A stretch of DNA of 33,539 nucleotides. It comes from Paenibacillus cisolokensis. Its GTDB lineage: Bacteria; Bacillota; Bacilli; Paenibacillales; Paenibacillaceae. The stretch spans positions 1 to 33,539 of the forward strand of contig NZ_BOVJ01000048.1 in the NCBI RefSeq assembly GCF_018403665.1. The letters are read 5' to 3'. Shown one piece after another: positions 1-7,016 of this stretch; the first letter of the stretch is position 1; each line of letters begins with the position of its first letter. Below the pieces are notes generated by a model that searched no databases, was not told the origin of the DNA, and saw only the letters and a program-made list of their open reading frames with translations. Made by a program: the position numbers and the translations under genes.

Positions 1-593
1 TCGCCGTCCTTGTAGACGGCATATTTTTTCGTGCCTTGGCGCTGCTTCAGACGATCGTTCGCCGACAGGTTGTCCCACACCCATTTGTTGGCGCCGATGT
101 CCATAATATGTGCGTTGCCCCAGCGCTTCGCTTCTTTTTTCGCCTCTTCCAGCGTTTCGAAGCCCCATTCCGCCTTCGTTTTGTCACCTTGATACAGCTG
201 GTATTTCGCATAGTTGCTGTAAACCCAGCCAGGCTTTTCGAGATCGCGAATATGTACGTTTTTCAATGTTTTCGCCTTGGCCAGCGCTTGCTCGTACGTA
301 TCGTATTCCCACCAGCTGTACGATGTGGAGCCCTGGTACACCTTGAATTTCGGGAAATTGTCCCAGACCCATACGCGCCCCGTTATTTTCTCGACATGGG
401 CGTACTTGAATCGCTTCGCATAAGCGATCGCCTGGGATTCCGAGACAAATTCCCGCAGCGGCTTGTCGTTCTGGTATACCCGGTACGCGCTGGCGGCTTC
501 CTTCTCGGCGGCAAAACCGACCGCGGCGGTAGCCCATACGGTCTGCACCGCGATCAGCAGCACAATCGCCATGCGGCTCGTTCGATTTATCAA
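1..593 (-). CDS. Secreted tandem-repeat protein, 5' part only (runs off left edge)
   Basis: Reading the minus strand from TTG at 593 gives 197 uninterrupted codons to the window edge; the 3' end is missing. An AAAGGAAG ribosome binding site lies about 12 nt upstream; an in-frame ATG at 572 is an alternative. The N-terminus is a clear signal peptide: basic MINRTSR, a hydrophobic stretch of about 20 residues, and an FAA end near residue 30. After it come about three imperfect repeats of 46-60 residues, each opening with Y/F-x-L/V-Y-Q (YRVYQND, FKVYQGS, YQLYQGD, then YAVYKDG). Each repeat has an Ala/Lys-rich helix-like centre (AIAYAKRF, ALAKAKTL, AKKEAKRW), an AH(V/I) or VHI step, and ends in W-V-W-D-N or W-V-Y-S-N. 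I do not recognise a named domain; the repeats may precede an enzyme domain outside the window. Export to the cell surface is inferred from the signal peptide. It is divergent from the methyltransferase operon. Confidence 0.72.
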   Translation of the reverse strand, partial: MINRTSRMAIVLLIAVQTVWATAAVGFAAEKEAASAYRVYQNDKPLREFVSESQAIAYAKRFKYAHVEKITGRVWVWDNFPKFKVYQGSTSYSWWEYDTYEQALAKAKTLKNVHIRDLEKPGWVYSNYAKYQLYQGDKTKAEWGFETLEEAKKEAKRWGNAHIMDIGANKWVWDNLSANDRLKQRQGTKKYAVYKDG

Positions 594-784
594 ATTCGCT
601 TGTCACTTCCTTTCTCTTAGTCTATGAATATTAAACGCAAAATCGGTAGATTTGGTTTCGGGCAAAAAAATAAACAATCCGGTTGCGGACGATCTTCGTG
701 AAAACGATGGATAAAAAACCAGTAATTCCCTCAAACTAAAAGTGAAGCGTTACCCAATCTCGGCCGAAGGAGCTGGAGGGCGGA

Positions 785-1483
785 ATGGACAGGCAAATCC
801 GGAAAGAGATGCTCGACGATGCGGAATTGGATGAGCAGGAGCTGATGCGCAGCCTCCGGGAAGTGTGGCAGGTGAACCGGTATATGGGCGGCAATCCTGC
901 GCTGTTCGCGCACATCAAGCGGATGGTGCTGCTGGCCGCCCGCGGGGGAAGGCAGGTGAATGTGCTGGATGTCGCGACAGGACTGGCCGATCAGCCGCTC
1001 ATGCTCATCCGTTGGGCGGAGAGGAAAGGGATCGGCTTGACGGTGACGGGCGTGGACATCAACAGCCGGATCGTGCGGCTCGCCGCTGCGCGCACGGCAG
1101 GCAGCGGCGCGATCCGCATCGAGCAGGGAGACGGGCGCAGACTGACGTATCCGGACGGCAGCTTCGATATCGCGTTCAGCAATTTGGCTCTCCATCACTT
1201 CGACGGAGATGACGCGGCCATGCTGCTGCGCGAGCTGGAGCGGGTCAGCCGGATCGGATGGGTCGCGGCCGATCTGGAGCGCCATCCGGCGGCGCTTGGC
1301 GCGGCGCGCCTGCTGGCCCGCTTCGTCTGGCGCAGCCCAGTCACCCGCCACGACGGGCCGCTGTCGGTGCAGCGCGCCTATACGGCCGCCGAAGCGGAGG
1401 CGCTGGCCAGGCGGGCGGGGGTGGACGCCAGGCTGCACCGCCACTTCCCGTTCCGGCTGGCGCTTGTCGGCGGCGGGCGCTAA
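785..1483 (+). CDS. Class I SAM-dependent methyltransferase (first gene of ketosynthase operon)
   Basis: A 232-residue protein with a Rossmann-type SAM site: motif I VLDVATG at residues 60-66, an acidic loop in VTGVDINSR, then the GDGRRLTYPDGSFDIAFSNLALHHF block typical of UbiE/type-11 small-molecule methyltransferases. The start ATG follows a GGAG/GGAGG-rich stretch. The stop codon is one base before the ATG of the FAD oxidoreductase, so the two are co-transcribed and probably translationally coupled. Methyltransferase plus flavoprotein pairs occur in phenolic-lipid/alkylpyrone pathways (for example Streptomyces srsB and srsC), so O- or C-methylation of a polyketide or lipid-derived ring is a reasonable inference. 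The substrate is unknown. Confidence 0.85.
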   Translation: MDRQIRKEMLDDAELDEQELMRSLREVWQVNRYMGGNPALFAHIKRMVLLAARGGRQVNVLDVATGLADQPLMLIRWAERKGIGLTVTGVDINSRIVRLAAARTAGSGAIRIEQGDGRRLTYPDGSFDIAFSNLALHHFDGDDAAMLLRELERVSRIGWVAADLERHPAALGAARLLARFVWRSPVTRHDGPLSVQRAYTAAEAEALARRAGVDARLHRHFPFRLALVGGGR

Positions 1484-1484
1484 T

Positions 1485-2630
1485 ATGGCCGACGTCATCA
1501 TCGTCGGAGCGGGGCCAGCCGGCAGCGCGCTCGGCCGGCTTCTTGCGCGGCGCGGCATCTCCGTCGCCATATTGGAAGCCGGCTTCTTCCCGAAGCGCAA
1601 GCCGTGCGGCGAATCGCTGAATCCGGGAGCGATCGCGGCGCTCGGGCGAATGGGCTATGCGCCGGAAGCCGAGCTGGCCGATGCGGCCGTTCCGCTGCGC
1701 GGCTGGCGGCTGCATACGCCGAGAAGTCGGCTTTCGGCAGATTATCCCGGGGGACTGCGAGGGCTCGCTTGCCCCCGGGAACGTCTGGACCGCTGGCTGG
1801 CGGAATCGGCTTCGCGGGCCGGCGCTTCGCTGCTGGAAGGGATGCGCGTCGACCGGCTTCTGTTCGACGACGGTCGCGTCTGCGGCGTCAGCGGGCGGAC
1901 TGAGCGAGGCGCGGCGTTCCGGTTGACCGCGCCGTTCGTCGTCGGCGCCGACGGCTTGCGTTCGGTTGTCGCCCGGCGCGCAGGACTTGCGCTTTCCGGC
2001 AGCGTGCGCAAGATTGCCTTTACGGTCCGGCTTGACGGATGGCCGCAGGCAGAGCCTTACGTCGAGCTGTATGTTCGGCGCGACGAGGTCGTCGGCATCG
2101 CGCCGTTCGCCGGCGGAACGGCCAATATGACGGTCGTCGTGCCGGAACGGCGGGCGATCGAAGCGGCCGGCCGCAAGCCGGCTTTCGTCCGGCAAATCGC
2201 GGGCCGGTGGCCGGAGCTGGCGCCGGCGTTCGAGCGAGCCGCGATCGACGGCGAAGTGCTGGCTTGCGGTCCGTTCGACCGCCCGGTAAGCGCCGCGGCC
2301 CGGCCGGGCCTGATGCTCGTCGGTGACGCCTCCGGCTATTACGACCCGCTTACCGGCCAAGGCATCTACCGCGCACTGCGGGGGGCCGAGCTTGCCGCCG
2401 ATGCGCTGGCCCAGGCGCTGGCAAGCGGATCGCAACGGCCGCTGTACGACTACGACCGCATGATCCGGGAGACGTTCCGGACGGGAACGCGGCTGCAGCG
2501 TCTGATCGATTACGTCTGCCGCCATCCGGCCTGGCTGGATGGCGCGTCCGCCGTCCTGGGCGGCTGGCCGGCCGCTACCCGCCGGCTGGCGGGGCTGATC
2601 GGCGACTGTCCGCCGCCGCTCCCGCGGTAA
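1485..2630 (+). CDS. FAD-dependent oxidoreductase, geranylgeranyl-reductase/halogenase-like flavoprotein
   Basis: A 381-residue protein starting MADVIIVGAGPAGSALG, with the GxGxxG dinucleotide motif at residues 8-13. It has the KPCGESLNPGA element near residue 40 that is characteristic of the geranylgeranyl reductase/aromatic hydroxylase branch, a GADGLRSVVAR block, and the second FAD motif GDASGYYDPLTGQGI starting near residue 280. The open frame extends far upstream through the methyltransferase gene, but ATG 1485 is the first codon consistent with a flavoprotein N-terminus. It probably oxidises or reduces a hydrophobic substrate made by the same operon. The separation from the next gene (19 or 79 nt depending on its start) keeps it in the operon. 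The exact reaction cannot be read from sequence. Confidence 0.85.
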   Translation: MADVIIVGAGPAGSALGRLLARRGISVAILEAGFFPKRKPCGESLNPGAIAALGRMGYAPEAELADAAVPLRGWRLHTPRSRLSADYPGGLRGLACPRERLDRWLAESASRAGASLLEGMRVDRLLFDDGRVCGVSGRTERGAAFRLTAPFVVGADGLRSVVARRAGLALSGSVRKIAFTVRLDGWPQAEPYVELYVRRDEVVGIAPFAGGTANMTVVVPERRAIEAAGRKPAFVRQIAGRWPELAPAFERAAIDGEVLACGPFDRPVSAAARPGLMLVGDASGYYDPLTGQGIYRALRGAELAADALAQALASGSQRPLYDYDRMIRETFRTGTRLQRLIDYVCRHPAWLDGASAVLGGWPAATRRLAGLIGDCPPPLPR

Positions 2631-2709
2631 AAAGCCGGCGCAGGGCGTTATGCATACCAAGGAAGCTGAAACGATCGTAACCAAATCTTTCGCAAAGGGG
2701 CGAGAAACG

Positions 2710-3183
2710 TTGTATACATGGAATGAGCTGTATTTTGCCTGCCCGCCGTCCAGGACGTTCGAATTCGCGCGGCATGTCGACCGCTGGCCGGACTATTTGC
2801 CGCATTACCGGCGTGTCCGGTTTCTTGAAGGCAGCGGCTGCCTGGGCGGCCTTGTGGAAATGGCGGCGCTGCGCCGTTTCGATCCGGTCGGCTGGCCGGT
2901 ATGGTGGGTCAGCGAGATGGAAGTGGACGAGGAGGAGTCAGCCGTTCGTTACCGCCATGTGCGCGGAGTGACGAAAGGGATGGAGGTCGAATGGAAGCTC
3001 GCTCCCGCGGAAGGAGGCACCCGGGTGACGATCGCCCACGAATGGCATCGTCCGCAGGTCGGAAAGCTGCTCGCGAAGCGGATCATCGGCCCGGTGTTCG
3101 TGCAACATATTGCCGATCAAACGCTTGAAGGACTGAAAAGGGCGGCCGAAGGAAGGGCGAAGGGAGCTGCCGCCAATGCGTAA
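2710..3183 (+). CDS. SRPBCC (START/polyketide-cyclase-like) protein
   Basis: Protein of about 157 residues starting M(TTG)YTWNELYFACPPSRTFEFARHVDRWPDYLPHYRRVRF, which is the typical N-terminal strand-helix of the SRPBCC/polyketide cyclase-dehydrase family (entry PAxxxFxxxxDxxRWPxxxPHY). The middle has a WWVSEMEVDEEE strand and the C-terminal helix holds QTLEGLKRAAE. I prefer TTG 2710 because AAGGGG sits 9 nt upstream; ATG 2650 in the same frame would add 20 residues but has no good ribosome binding site. The gene overlaps the ketosynthase start by 8 nt. Members bind hydrophobic ligands or cyclise polyketides; a cyclase/aromatase role in this operon is inference. Confidence 0.8.
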   Translation: MYTWNELYFACPPSRTFEFARHVDRWPDYLPHYRRVRFLEGSGCLGGLVEMAALRRFDPVGWPVWWVSEMEVDEEESAVRYRHVRGVTKGMEVEWKLAPAEGGTRVTIAHEWHRPQVGKLLAKRIIGPVFVQHIADQTLEGLKRAAEGRAKGAAANA

Positions 3184-4408
3184 GCGGAAGGCTGTCGTGA
3201 CCGGCATCGGCTGCGTCACGCCGATCGGCGCCGGCATCGACGCGCTATGGGACGGCGTGCGCCGGGGCGAAAGCGCGGTCGGCGTCATTGAACGATTCGA
3301 GCCTGAAGGTCTGCGCAGCCGCATCGCCGCGCAAATCCGGGATTTCGATCCGCTTGCGTACATGGACCGCAAGCGGGCGCATCGGATGGACCGCTATTCC
3401 CAGCTTGCGGTAGCGGCCGGGACGCTGGCGCTGCGCCACGCGCGGCTCGGTCCGGACGATGCGGAACAGGAGCGCACCGGTATTTTCATGGGCAGCGCGC
3501 TCGGCGGCATTTCGTTCGCCGAAGAGCAGAGCGCCCGCTTTCACGGCGGCGGATACCGGTCCGTGTCGCCGACGCTCGGATATTCCGTGTTCGGCGGCGC
3601 GGCGTCGTGCAATATGGCGATGGCGTTCGGCTTCACCGGACCGAATGAGACGAACGCCATGTCATGCGCGTCCGGCGCCGTCGCGATCGGCCGCGCGCTG
3701 CAGGCGATACGCCGGGGCGAAGCGGATGTCGCGCTTGCCGGCGGAGCGGAAGCGCCGCTTTCGCCGCTCTCGTTCGGCGCCTTCGATATGCTGCGGGCGA
3801 TGTCTTCGCGTAACGACGCCCCGCACCGGGCGAGCCGGCCGTTCGACCGCCATCGCGACGGCTTCGTAATGGGAGAAGGGGCGGCGGTGCTCGTCATCGA
3901 GGAGGAAGAGCATGCGAAAGCGAGAGGGGCGGTTATTCTGGCGGAGTTGGCCGGTTTCGGCCTGACGAACGACGCCCATCATATGAGCGTCCCGCTGCCT
4001 AGCGGTTCGCAGGCGGCGCGGGCGGTCAGGCTGGCGCTGTCCGACGCCGAACTGTCGGCGGATGATATCAGTTACGTTAACGCGCATGGCTCGTCCACGC
4101 CGCTGAACGATGTGACCGAATCGAAGGTCGTGCGCGACGTATTCGGCAATCGTCCGGTCGCCGTCAGCGGGACGAAGGGGCTGTACGGCCACCCGCTCGG
4201 CGCGTCCGGGGCGATCGAGGCGGCGATTGCGGTGATGGCGCTGCGCGAAGGCTGGCTGCCGCCGACGGCCAATCTGGAGGAGCCGGATCCCGCGGCCGAT
4301 ATCGATCTCATTCAGGGGGCGGGACGGCAAGCGCGTGCCGAAGCGGTCGTCTCGAACTCCTACGGCTTTGGCGGCGTCAATGCCGTACTCGCTTTTACGC
4401 GCCGCTAA
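3176..4408 (+). CDS. FabF-type beta-ketoacyl synthase
   Basis: A 410-residue thiolase-fold ketosynthase starting MRKRKAVVTGIGCVTPIG. The Cys-His-His triad is complete: Cys164 in AMSCASGAVAIG, His304 in VNAHGSSTPLND and His339 in KGLYGHPLGASGAIE; the GFGGVNAV end is also present. This predicts decarboxylating Claisen condensation of an acyl chain with a malonyl unit. The sequence around the active Cys (TNAMSCASG) departs from the usual housekeeping FabF form (ISTACATGTHAIG), suggesting a specialised paralogue. It overlaps the upstream SRPBCC gene by 8 nt and is the last gene of the operon, followed by a strong hairpin. No acyl-carrier protein or type III PKS is encoded in the window, so it presumably uses the housekeeping ACP or a partner elsewhere. 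Confidence 0.88.
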   Translation: MRKRKAVVTGIGCVTPIGAGIDALWDGVRRGESAVGVIERFEPEGLRSRIAAQIRDFDPLAYMDRKRAHRMDRYSQLAVAAGTLALRHARLGPDDAEQERTGIFMGSALGGISFAEEQSARFHGGGYRSVSPTLGYSVFGGAASCNMAMAFGFTGPNETNAMSCASGAVAIGRALQAIRRGEADVALAGGAEAPLSPLSFGAFDMLRAMSSRNDAPHRASRPFDRHRDGFVMGEGAAVLVIEEEEHAKARGAVILAELAGFGLTNDAHHMSVPLPSGSQAARAVRLALSDAELSADDISYVNAHGSSTPLNDVTESKVVRDVFGNRPVAVSGTKGLYGHPLGASGAIEAAIAVMALREGWLPPTANLEEPDPAADIDLIQGAGRQARAEAVVSNSYGFGGVNAVLAFTRR

Positions 4409-4427
4409 ATGCGCCGCGTCATCGAAC

Positions 4428-4459
4428 AAGCCCGGCCGGTCATGGCGACCGCCGGGCTT
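4428..4459 (+). terminator. Hairpin after ketosynthase operon (possible bidirectional terminator)
   Basis: AAGCCCGG pairs with CCGGGCTT and, after one bulged base, CGGTC pairs with GACCG around the loop ATGGC. The stem is long and GC-rich but is not followed by a clear T-run on the plus strand. It lies between converging genes (ketosynthase and DUF2653) and may stop transcription from both sides. Confidence 0.55.
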
Positions 4460-4508
4460 GCTGTGTGCATCTCCGCTTGCGTTTGGAAACGGAGCCGTTC
4501 GGGAGCCG

Positions 4509-4787
4509 TCACACCTCGATGTCGGCCCAGAACTCTTCGTCCGCATCCAGCGTAATCTGGGAGCGGAACACGCGAATATTGTAATGGTTATACATATACT
4601 GTTCGATCGCTTCGAGCAAATTGGCTTCAACCAGATACTGGCTCCGGCCGTCGACCCATACTTCGGCGGTAAATCCGTAATCCTCGTCCCAGGACAATTG
4701 CGCTTCTACCTTCGAGACGGGGACGCCTTTGCGCGACGCCATATGATGGCAGACGGCATTGATGATTTCGTCGGTGTAAATGCGCAT
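4509..4787 (-). CDS. DUF2653 (YxcD-like) protein
   Basis: A 92-residue acidic soluble protein beginning MRIYTDEIINAVCHHMA and ending EEFWADIEV. The pattern (N-terminal helix with HHMA, then GVPVSKVEAQLSWDEDYGFTAEVWVDGR, then a helix EANLLEAIEQYMYNHYN) matches my recollection of the DUF2653/YxcD family of Bacilli, whose function is unknown. It begins 2 nt after the stop of the upstream membrane-protein gene (4790-5218) without a good ribosome binding site of its own, so it is probably translated by coupling in a two-gene operon. Confidence 0.72.
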   Translation of the reverse strand: MRIYTDEIINAVCHHMASRKGVPVSKVEAQLSWDEDYGFTAEVWVDGRSQYLVEANLLEAIEQYMYNHYNIRVFRSQITLDADEEFWADIEV

Positions 4788-4789
4788 CG

Positions 4790-5218
4790 TTAATACGGTC
4801 TGCGGTTATTGTCCGCCATTTTGCGGCGGTCGCGGAAATAGACGAATATGGCGCGGATAACCGCGAAGAGCAGGAACAGAGCCAGCAAGTTGATCATCAA
4901 GCCGAGAATTTCGCCCAAGAAGCCCATGCTGCCGAACAGTCCGCCGAACAGCATGCCGGCGAGACCGCCGATCATCAGCCCTTTCATGAAGCTGCCGCCG
5001 CCGAACAATCCGCCGCGGTTCGCGGTCGTGCCCGTTGCCGGATTTGTGGCCTTCGTGCCGGAATCGCTGCGGCTGACATTTTCGGCCGGCTTGGACGGCG
5101 TCGTGACGCCTTGTCTCGGCGACTTCAAGCCGCCCCGCGGTTTGGCGTCCGCATAGTCGGCTGCGCTGAAAGCGAAGAACAGCGCGAATGCCATCATGAC
5201 TAGCAACCCTTTTTTCAT
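4790..5218 (-). CDS. Small exported glycine-rich membrane protein (Tim44-like N-region type)
   Basis: A 142-residue protein with a signal peptide (MKKGLLVMMAFALFFAFSAA, likely cleavage after ADA near residue 25), a hydrophilic Thr/Ser/Pro/Lys linker, a glycine-rich hydrophobic segment (GGLFGGGSFMKGL), a second hydrophobic stretch (ILGLMINLLALFLLFAVIRAIFV) and a basic end FRDRRKMADNNRRPY. This layout resembles the front half of bacterial Tim44-domain proteins, but the Tim44 ligand domain is absent. The start ATG has an AGGAGGG ribosome binding site 12-20 nt upstream. It forms an operon with the DUF2653 gene. Function is unknown. Confidence 0.7.
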   Translation of the reverse strand: MKKGLLVMMAFALFFAFSAADYADAKPRGGLKSPRQGVTTPSKPAENVSRSDSGTKATNPATGTTANRGGLFGGGSFMKGLMIGGLAGMLFGGLFGSMGFLGEILGLMINLLALFLLFAVIRAIFVYFRDRRKMADNNRRPY

Positions 5219-5294
5219 CTCTTAGTCGTGTCCCTCCTGTAAAAATCGGTTCGGCATAAGTTGCCATCGGTTACGTTTACGTATGCGGCAGGCT

Positions 5295-5330
5295 TTGGTT
5301 TCATTTTTTATAATAAAAATTTATAATAAA
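5295..5330. promoter_or_regulatory. AT-rich divergent promoter region
   Basis: Between the minus-strand membrane-protein gene and the plus-strand DUF309 gene lies an AT island with two direct copies of TATAATAA (5309-5316 and 5322-5329). Each contains a perfect plus-strand -10 hexamer, and the same stretch offers TATAAA-type -10 elements on the minus strand. No convincing -35 hexamer at 17 nt was found for either direction, so the exact start sites are uncertain. Confidence 0.38.
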
Positions 5331-5364
5331 GCTGTTGCTGACGAAAAAGGGGAGTGGAGCGGCA

Positions 5365-5916
5365 ATGGGAGAGCGCTATCCGGACGCCTATATCGATTAT
5401 TTGGTCGAATTTCATGCGACGCGGGATTATTTCGAGTGCCATGAAATATTGGAGGAATATTGGAAATCCCATCCGGACGACGGGCTTAGCGACGCCTGGG
5501 TGGGGCTCATTCAACTGGCGGTCGGCCAATATCACAGCCGGAGAGGGAACATAAGCGGCGCGCGTAAAATGTTCGCCAGCGCTGAGAGGCGGCTGACGGA
5601 CGAGCATATGCGCCGGCTCGGGCTGGACGCGGCGGCGATGAAAGCGATTGTCGCCGAGGCGATTTCCGCCTTGGCGGAGCGGAGCGGGACGTCCGCTTAC
5701 CGCAGCTTCGATCTGCCGATCGCCGATCCCGAGCTGCTGCGGATGTGCCGCGAAGCGAGCCGGCTCCGGGGGCTTGTCTGGGGAGAAGAGCCCCGGCCCG
5801 AAGCGGCGGTCGTCCACCGCCACAAGCTGCGCGACCGCAGCGGTGTCATCGCCGCGCGCGCCGCTGCCGCCGAGGCGAAAGCCCGCGCAAGGAACGGAAG
5901 GAGCGCGCTAGATTAG
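5365..5916 (+). CDS. DUF309 family protein
   Basis: A 183-residue protein beginning MGERYPDAYIDYLVEFHATRDYFECHEILEEYWK. The FECHEILEEYWK block (His26, Glu27, Glu30, Trp33) is the hallmark of DUF309, an all-alpha family common in Bacilli and cyanobacteria; the following GLIQLAVGQYHSRRGN helix also fits. ATG 5365 is chosen because GGGGAGTGGAG precedes it; the in-frame ATG at 5335 has no such site. The C-terminal 40 residues are Arg/Ala-rich and probably disordered. The last 4 nt overlap the end of the convergent carbonic anhydrase gene. The biochemical role is not known. Confidence 0.82.
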   Translation: MGERYPDAYIDYLVEFHATRDYFECHEILEEYWKSHPDDGLSDAWVGLIQLAVGQYHSRRGNISGARKMFASAERRLTDEHMRRLGLDAAAMKAIVAEAISALAERSGTSAYRSFDLPIADPELLRMCREASRLRGLVWGEEPRPEAAVVHRHKLRDRSGVIAARAAAAEAKARARNGRSALD

Positions 5917-6512
5917 CGCTCCGACGACCTTTGGCGCTTGCGAAGCTCCTCGTAGCCGTCGACGACCAGGTCGAGCTTGCCCGTCGTCGGGTCGACGATC
6001 AGGCCATGCACCGGCACCTCCGCCGGCAGCAGCGGATGGTTGCGCACAATGCCGACGCTGTTCTCCACGCTTTCCTTCACATTGTCGAAGCCGACCAGCC
6101 AGCGCGTCAGATTGATGCCGGAGTTGCGAAGCGTTTGAATCGTCTCTTCGGATATGCCGCGCTCCTTCATATGGGTGACGACCTTCTCGGGATCGATGCC
6201 TGTCATGCCGCAGTCGTAATGCCCGATAATCAGCACTTCCTTCGCTCCCAGCTCATAGACGGCGACGAGGATGCTGCGCATAATGTTGCCGAACGGCTGG
6301 GTGACGATCGCGCCTGCGTTTTTAATAATTTTGGCGTCGCCGTTGCGCAGATTCATCGCTTTCGGCAGCAGTTCCGTCAGCCTCGTGTCCATGCAGGTCA
6401 CGATCGCCATTTTTTTGTCCGGGAACCGGTCTGTCAAGTAAGCCTCGTATTCGCGGTTTTCTACGAATCTCTCATTAAACTCCAAAATTTTCCCGATATT
6501 TCCTTCTGCCAT
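5913..6512 (-). CDS. Beta-class carbonic anhydrase
   Basis: A 199-residue enzyme beginning MAEGNIGKILEFNERFVEN. The zinc site is complete: Cys40 and Asp42 in TCMDTR, with Arg44 completing the catalytic Asp-Arg dyad, and His98 and Cys101 in IGHYDCGM. It interconverts CO2 and bicarbonate, supplying bicarbonate to carboxylases. The short form fits the small YtiB/YvdA-type Bacillus enzymes. ATG 6512 is chosen because AAGGAG lies 8 nt upstream; an in-frame upstream ATG (6569) lacks a ribosome binding site. The gene converges on DUF309 with a 4-nt overlap and no room for a terminator. Confidence 0.92.
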   Translation of the reverse strand: MAEGNIGKILEFNERFVENREYEAYLTDRFPDKKMAIVTCMDTRLTELLPKAMNLRNGDAKIIKNAGAIVTQPFGNIMRSILVAVYELGAKEVLIIGHYDCGMTGIDPEKVVTHMKERGISEETIQTLRNSGINLTRWLVGFDNVKESVENSVGIVRNHPLLPAEVPVHGLIVDPTTGKLDLVVDGYEELRKRQRSSER

Positions 6513-6603
6513 ATTTCCACTCCTTCTGTTTGGGCAAAGCAAAACGTGAAAGCCGATTTGCGTTTGCATGCGAAATCGCGCTCATGAAGCGCCGGCGCAA
6601 CCG

Positions 6604-6921
6604 TCAGCGCAGCAACCGCAGATGATTCGTATAAATCTGCCCGTCGCTCTTCAATACGAAAGCGCCGCGCTCCGCGTCGTAATCGATCTTCATCTTCGGC
6701 TCGAAAAACACTTCATGCCGCGGCTCGTACAGGAAAGGGAACGGATCGCCTTCGCCTTCCCGGTCGTCCGGGCCCGGCCGATCGACGAACTGCAGGGCGG
6801 GAACGCCGCTGACGGCGCAGCCGCAGCCTTCCGTATCGTAGAGCAGCTTGAGACGGCGCCGCCCGCCGGCCAGCTCGGGACGGATCGCTTCCGCCGCGGC
6901 GGGGGTAAATTGAATGTTCAT
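6604..6921 (-). CDS. HesB/IscA-superfamily iron-sulfur-type protein (YqkB-like)
   Basis: A 105-residue protein beginning MNIQFTPAAAEAIRPELAGG. The DTEGCGCAVSGVPAL block and RHEVFFEPKMKIDYD place it in the Fe-S biosynthesis (HesB/YadR) domain family; the DTEGCGCA form is that of Bacillus YqkB-like members rather than of true IscA/SufA scaffolds, which carry a C-terminal CGC motif that is not present here. The start at 6921 has AAGGAG about 11 nt upstream; earlier in-frame ATGs at 6930 and further are too close to or before that site. A role in Fe-S metabolism is inference. It is divergent from the M32 carboxypeptidase gene. Confidence 0.8.
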   Translation of the reverse strand: MNIQFTPAAAEAIRPELAGGRRRLKLLYDTEGCGCAVSGVPALQFVDRPGPDDREGEGDPFPFLYEPRHEVFFEPKMKIDYDAERGAFVLKSDGQIYTNHLRLLR

Positions 6922-6955
6922 GATCGCCATTTCTCCTTCGTTGACTTTCATGTTG

Positions 6956-6984
6956 ATTATACGTTTTGCAAAAAGTATGATCAA
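6956..6984 (-). promoter_or_regulatory. Sigma-A promoter for the HesB-like gene with palindrome in the spacer
   Basis: On the minus strand TTGATC (6984-6979) is followed after exactly 17 nt by a perfect TATAAT (6961-6956), about 35 nt upstream of the gene start. The spacer is almost entirely filled by an imperfect 20-nt palindrome (6959-6978, ATAC-n-TTTTGCAAAA-n-GTAT), which would be well placed as an operator. Confidence 0.65.
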
Positions 6985-7016
6985 GTTGAAGAAAATATAG
7001 GATGGAGGCGAGCGGG

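Noticed and set aside
184..606. 140-codon minus-strand frame starting GTG 606
   Set aside because: It uses the same ribosome binding site region but gives no signal peptide or repeats; the frame from TTG 593 does both.
1341..2684. 447-codon open frame antisense to the FAD oxidoreductase
   Set aside because: Shadow of a high-GC gene; no motif and no ribosome binding site.
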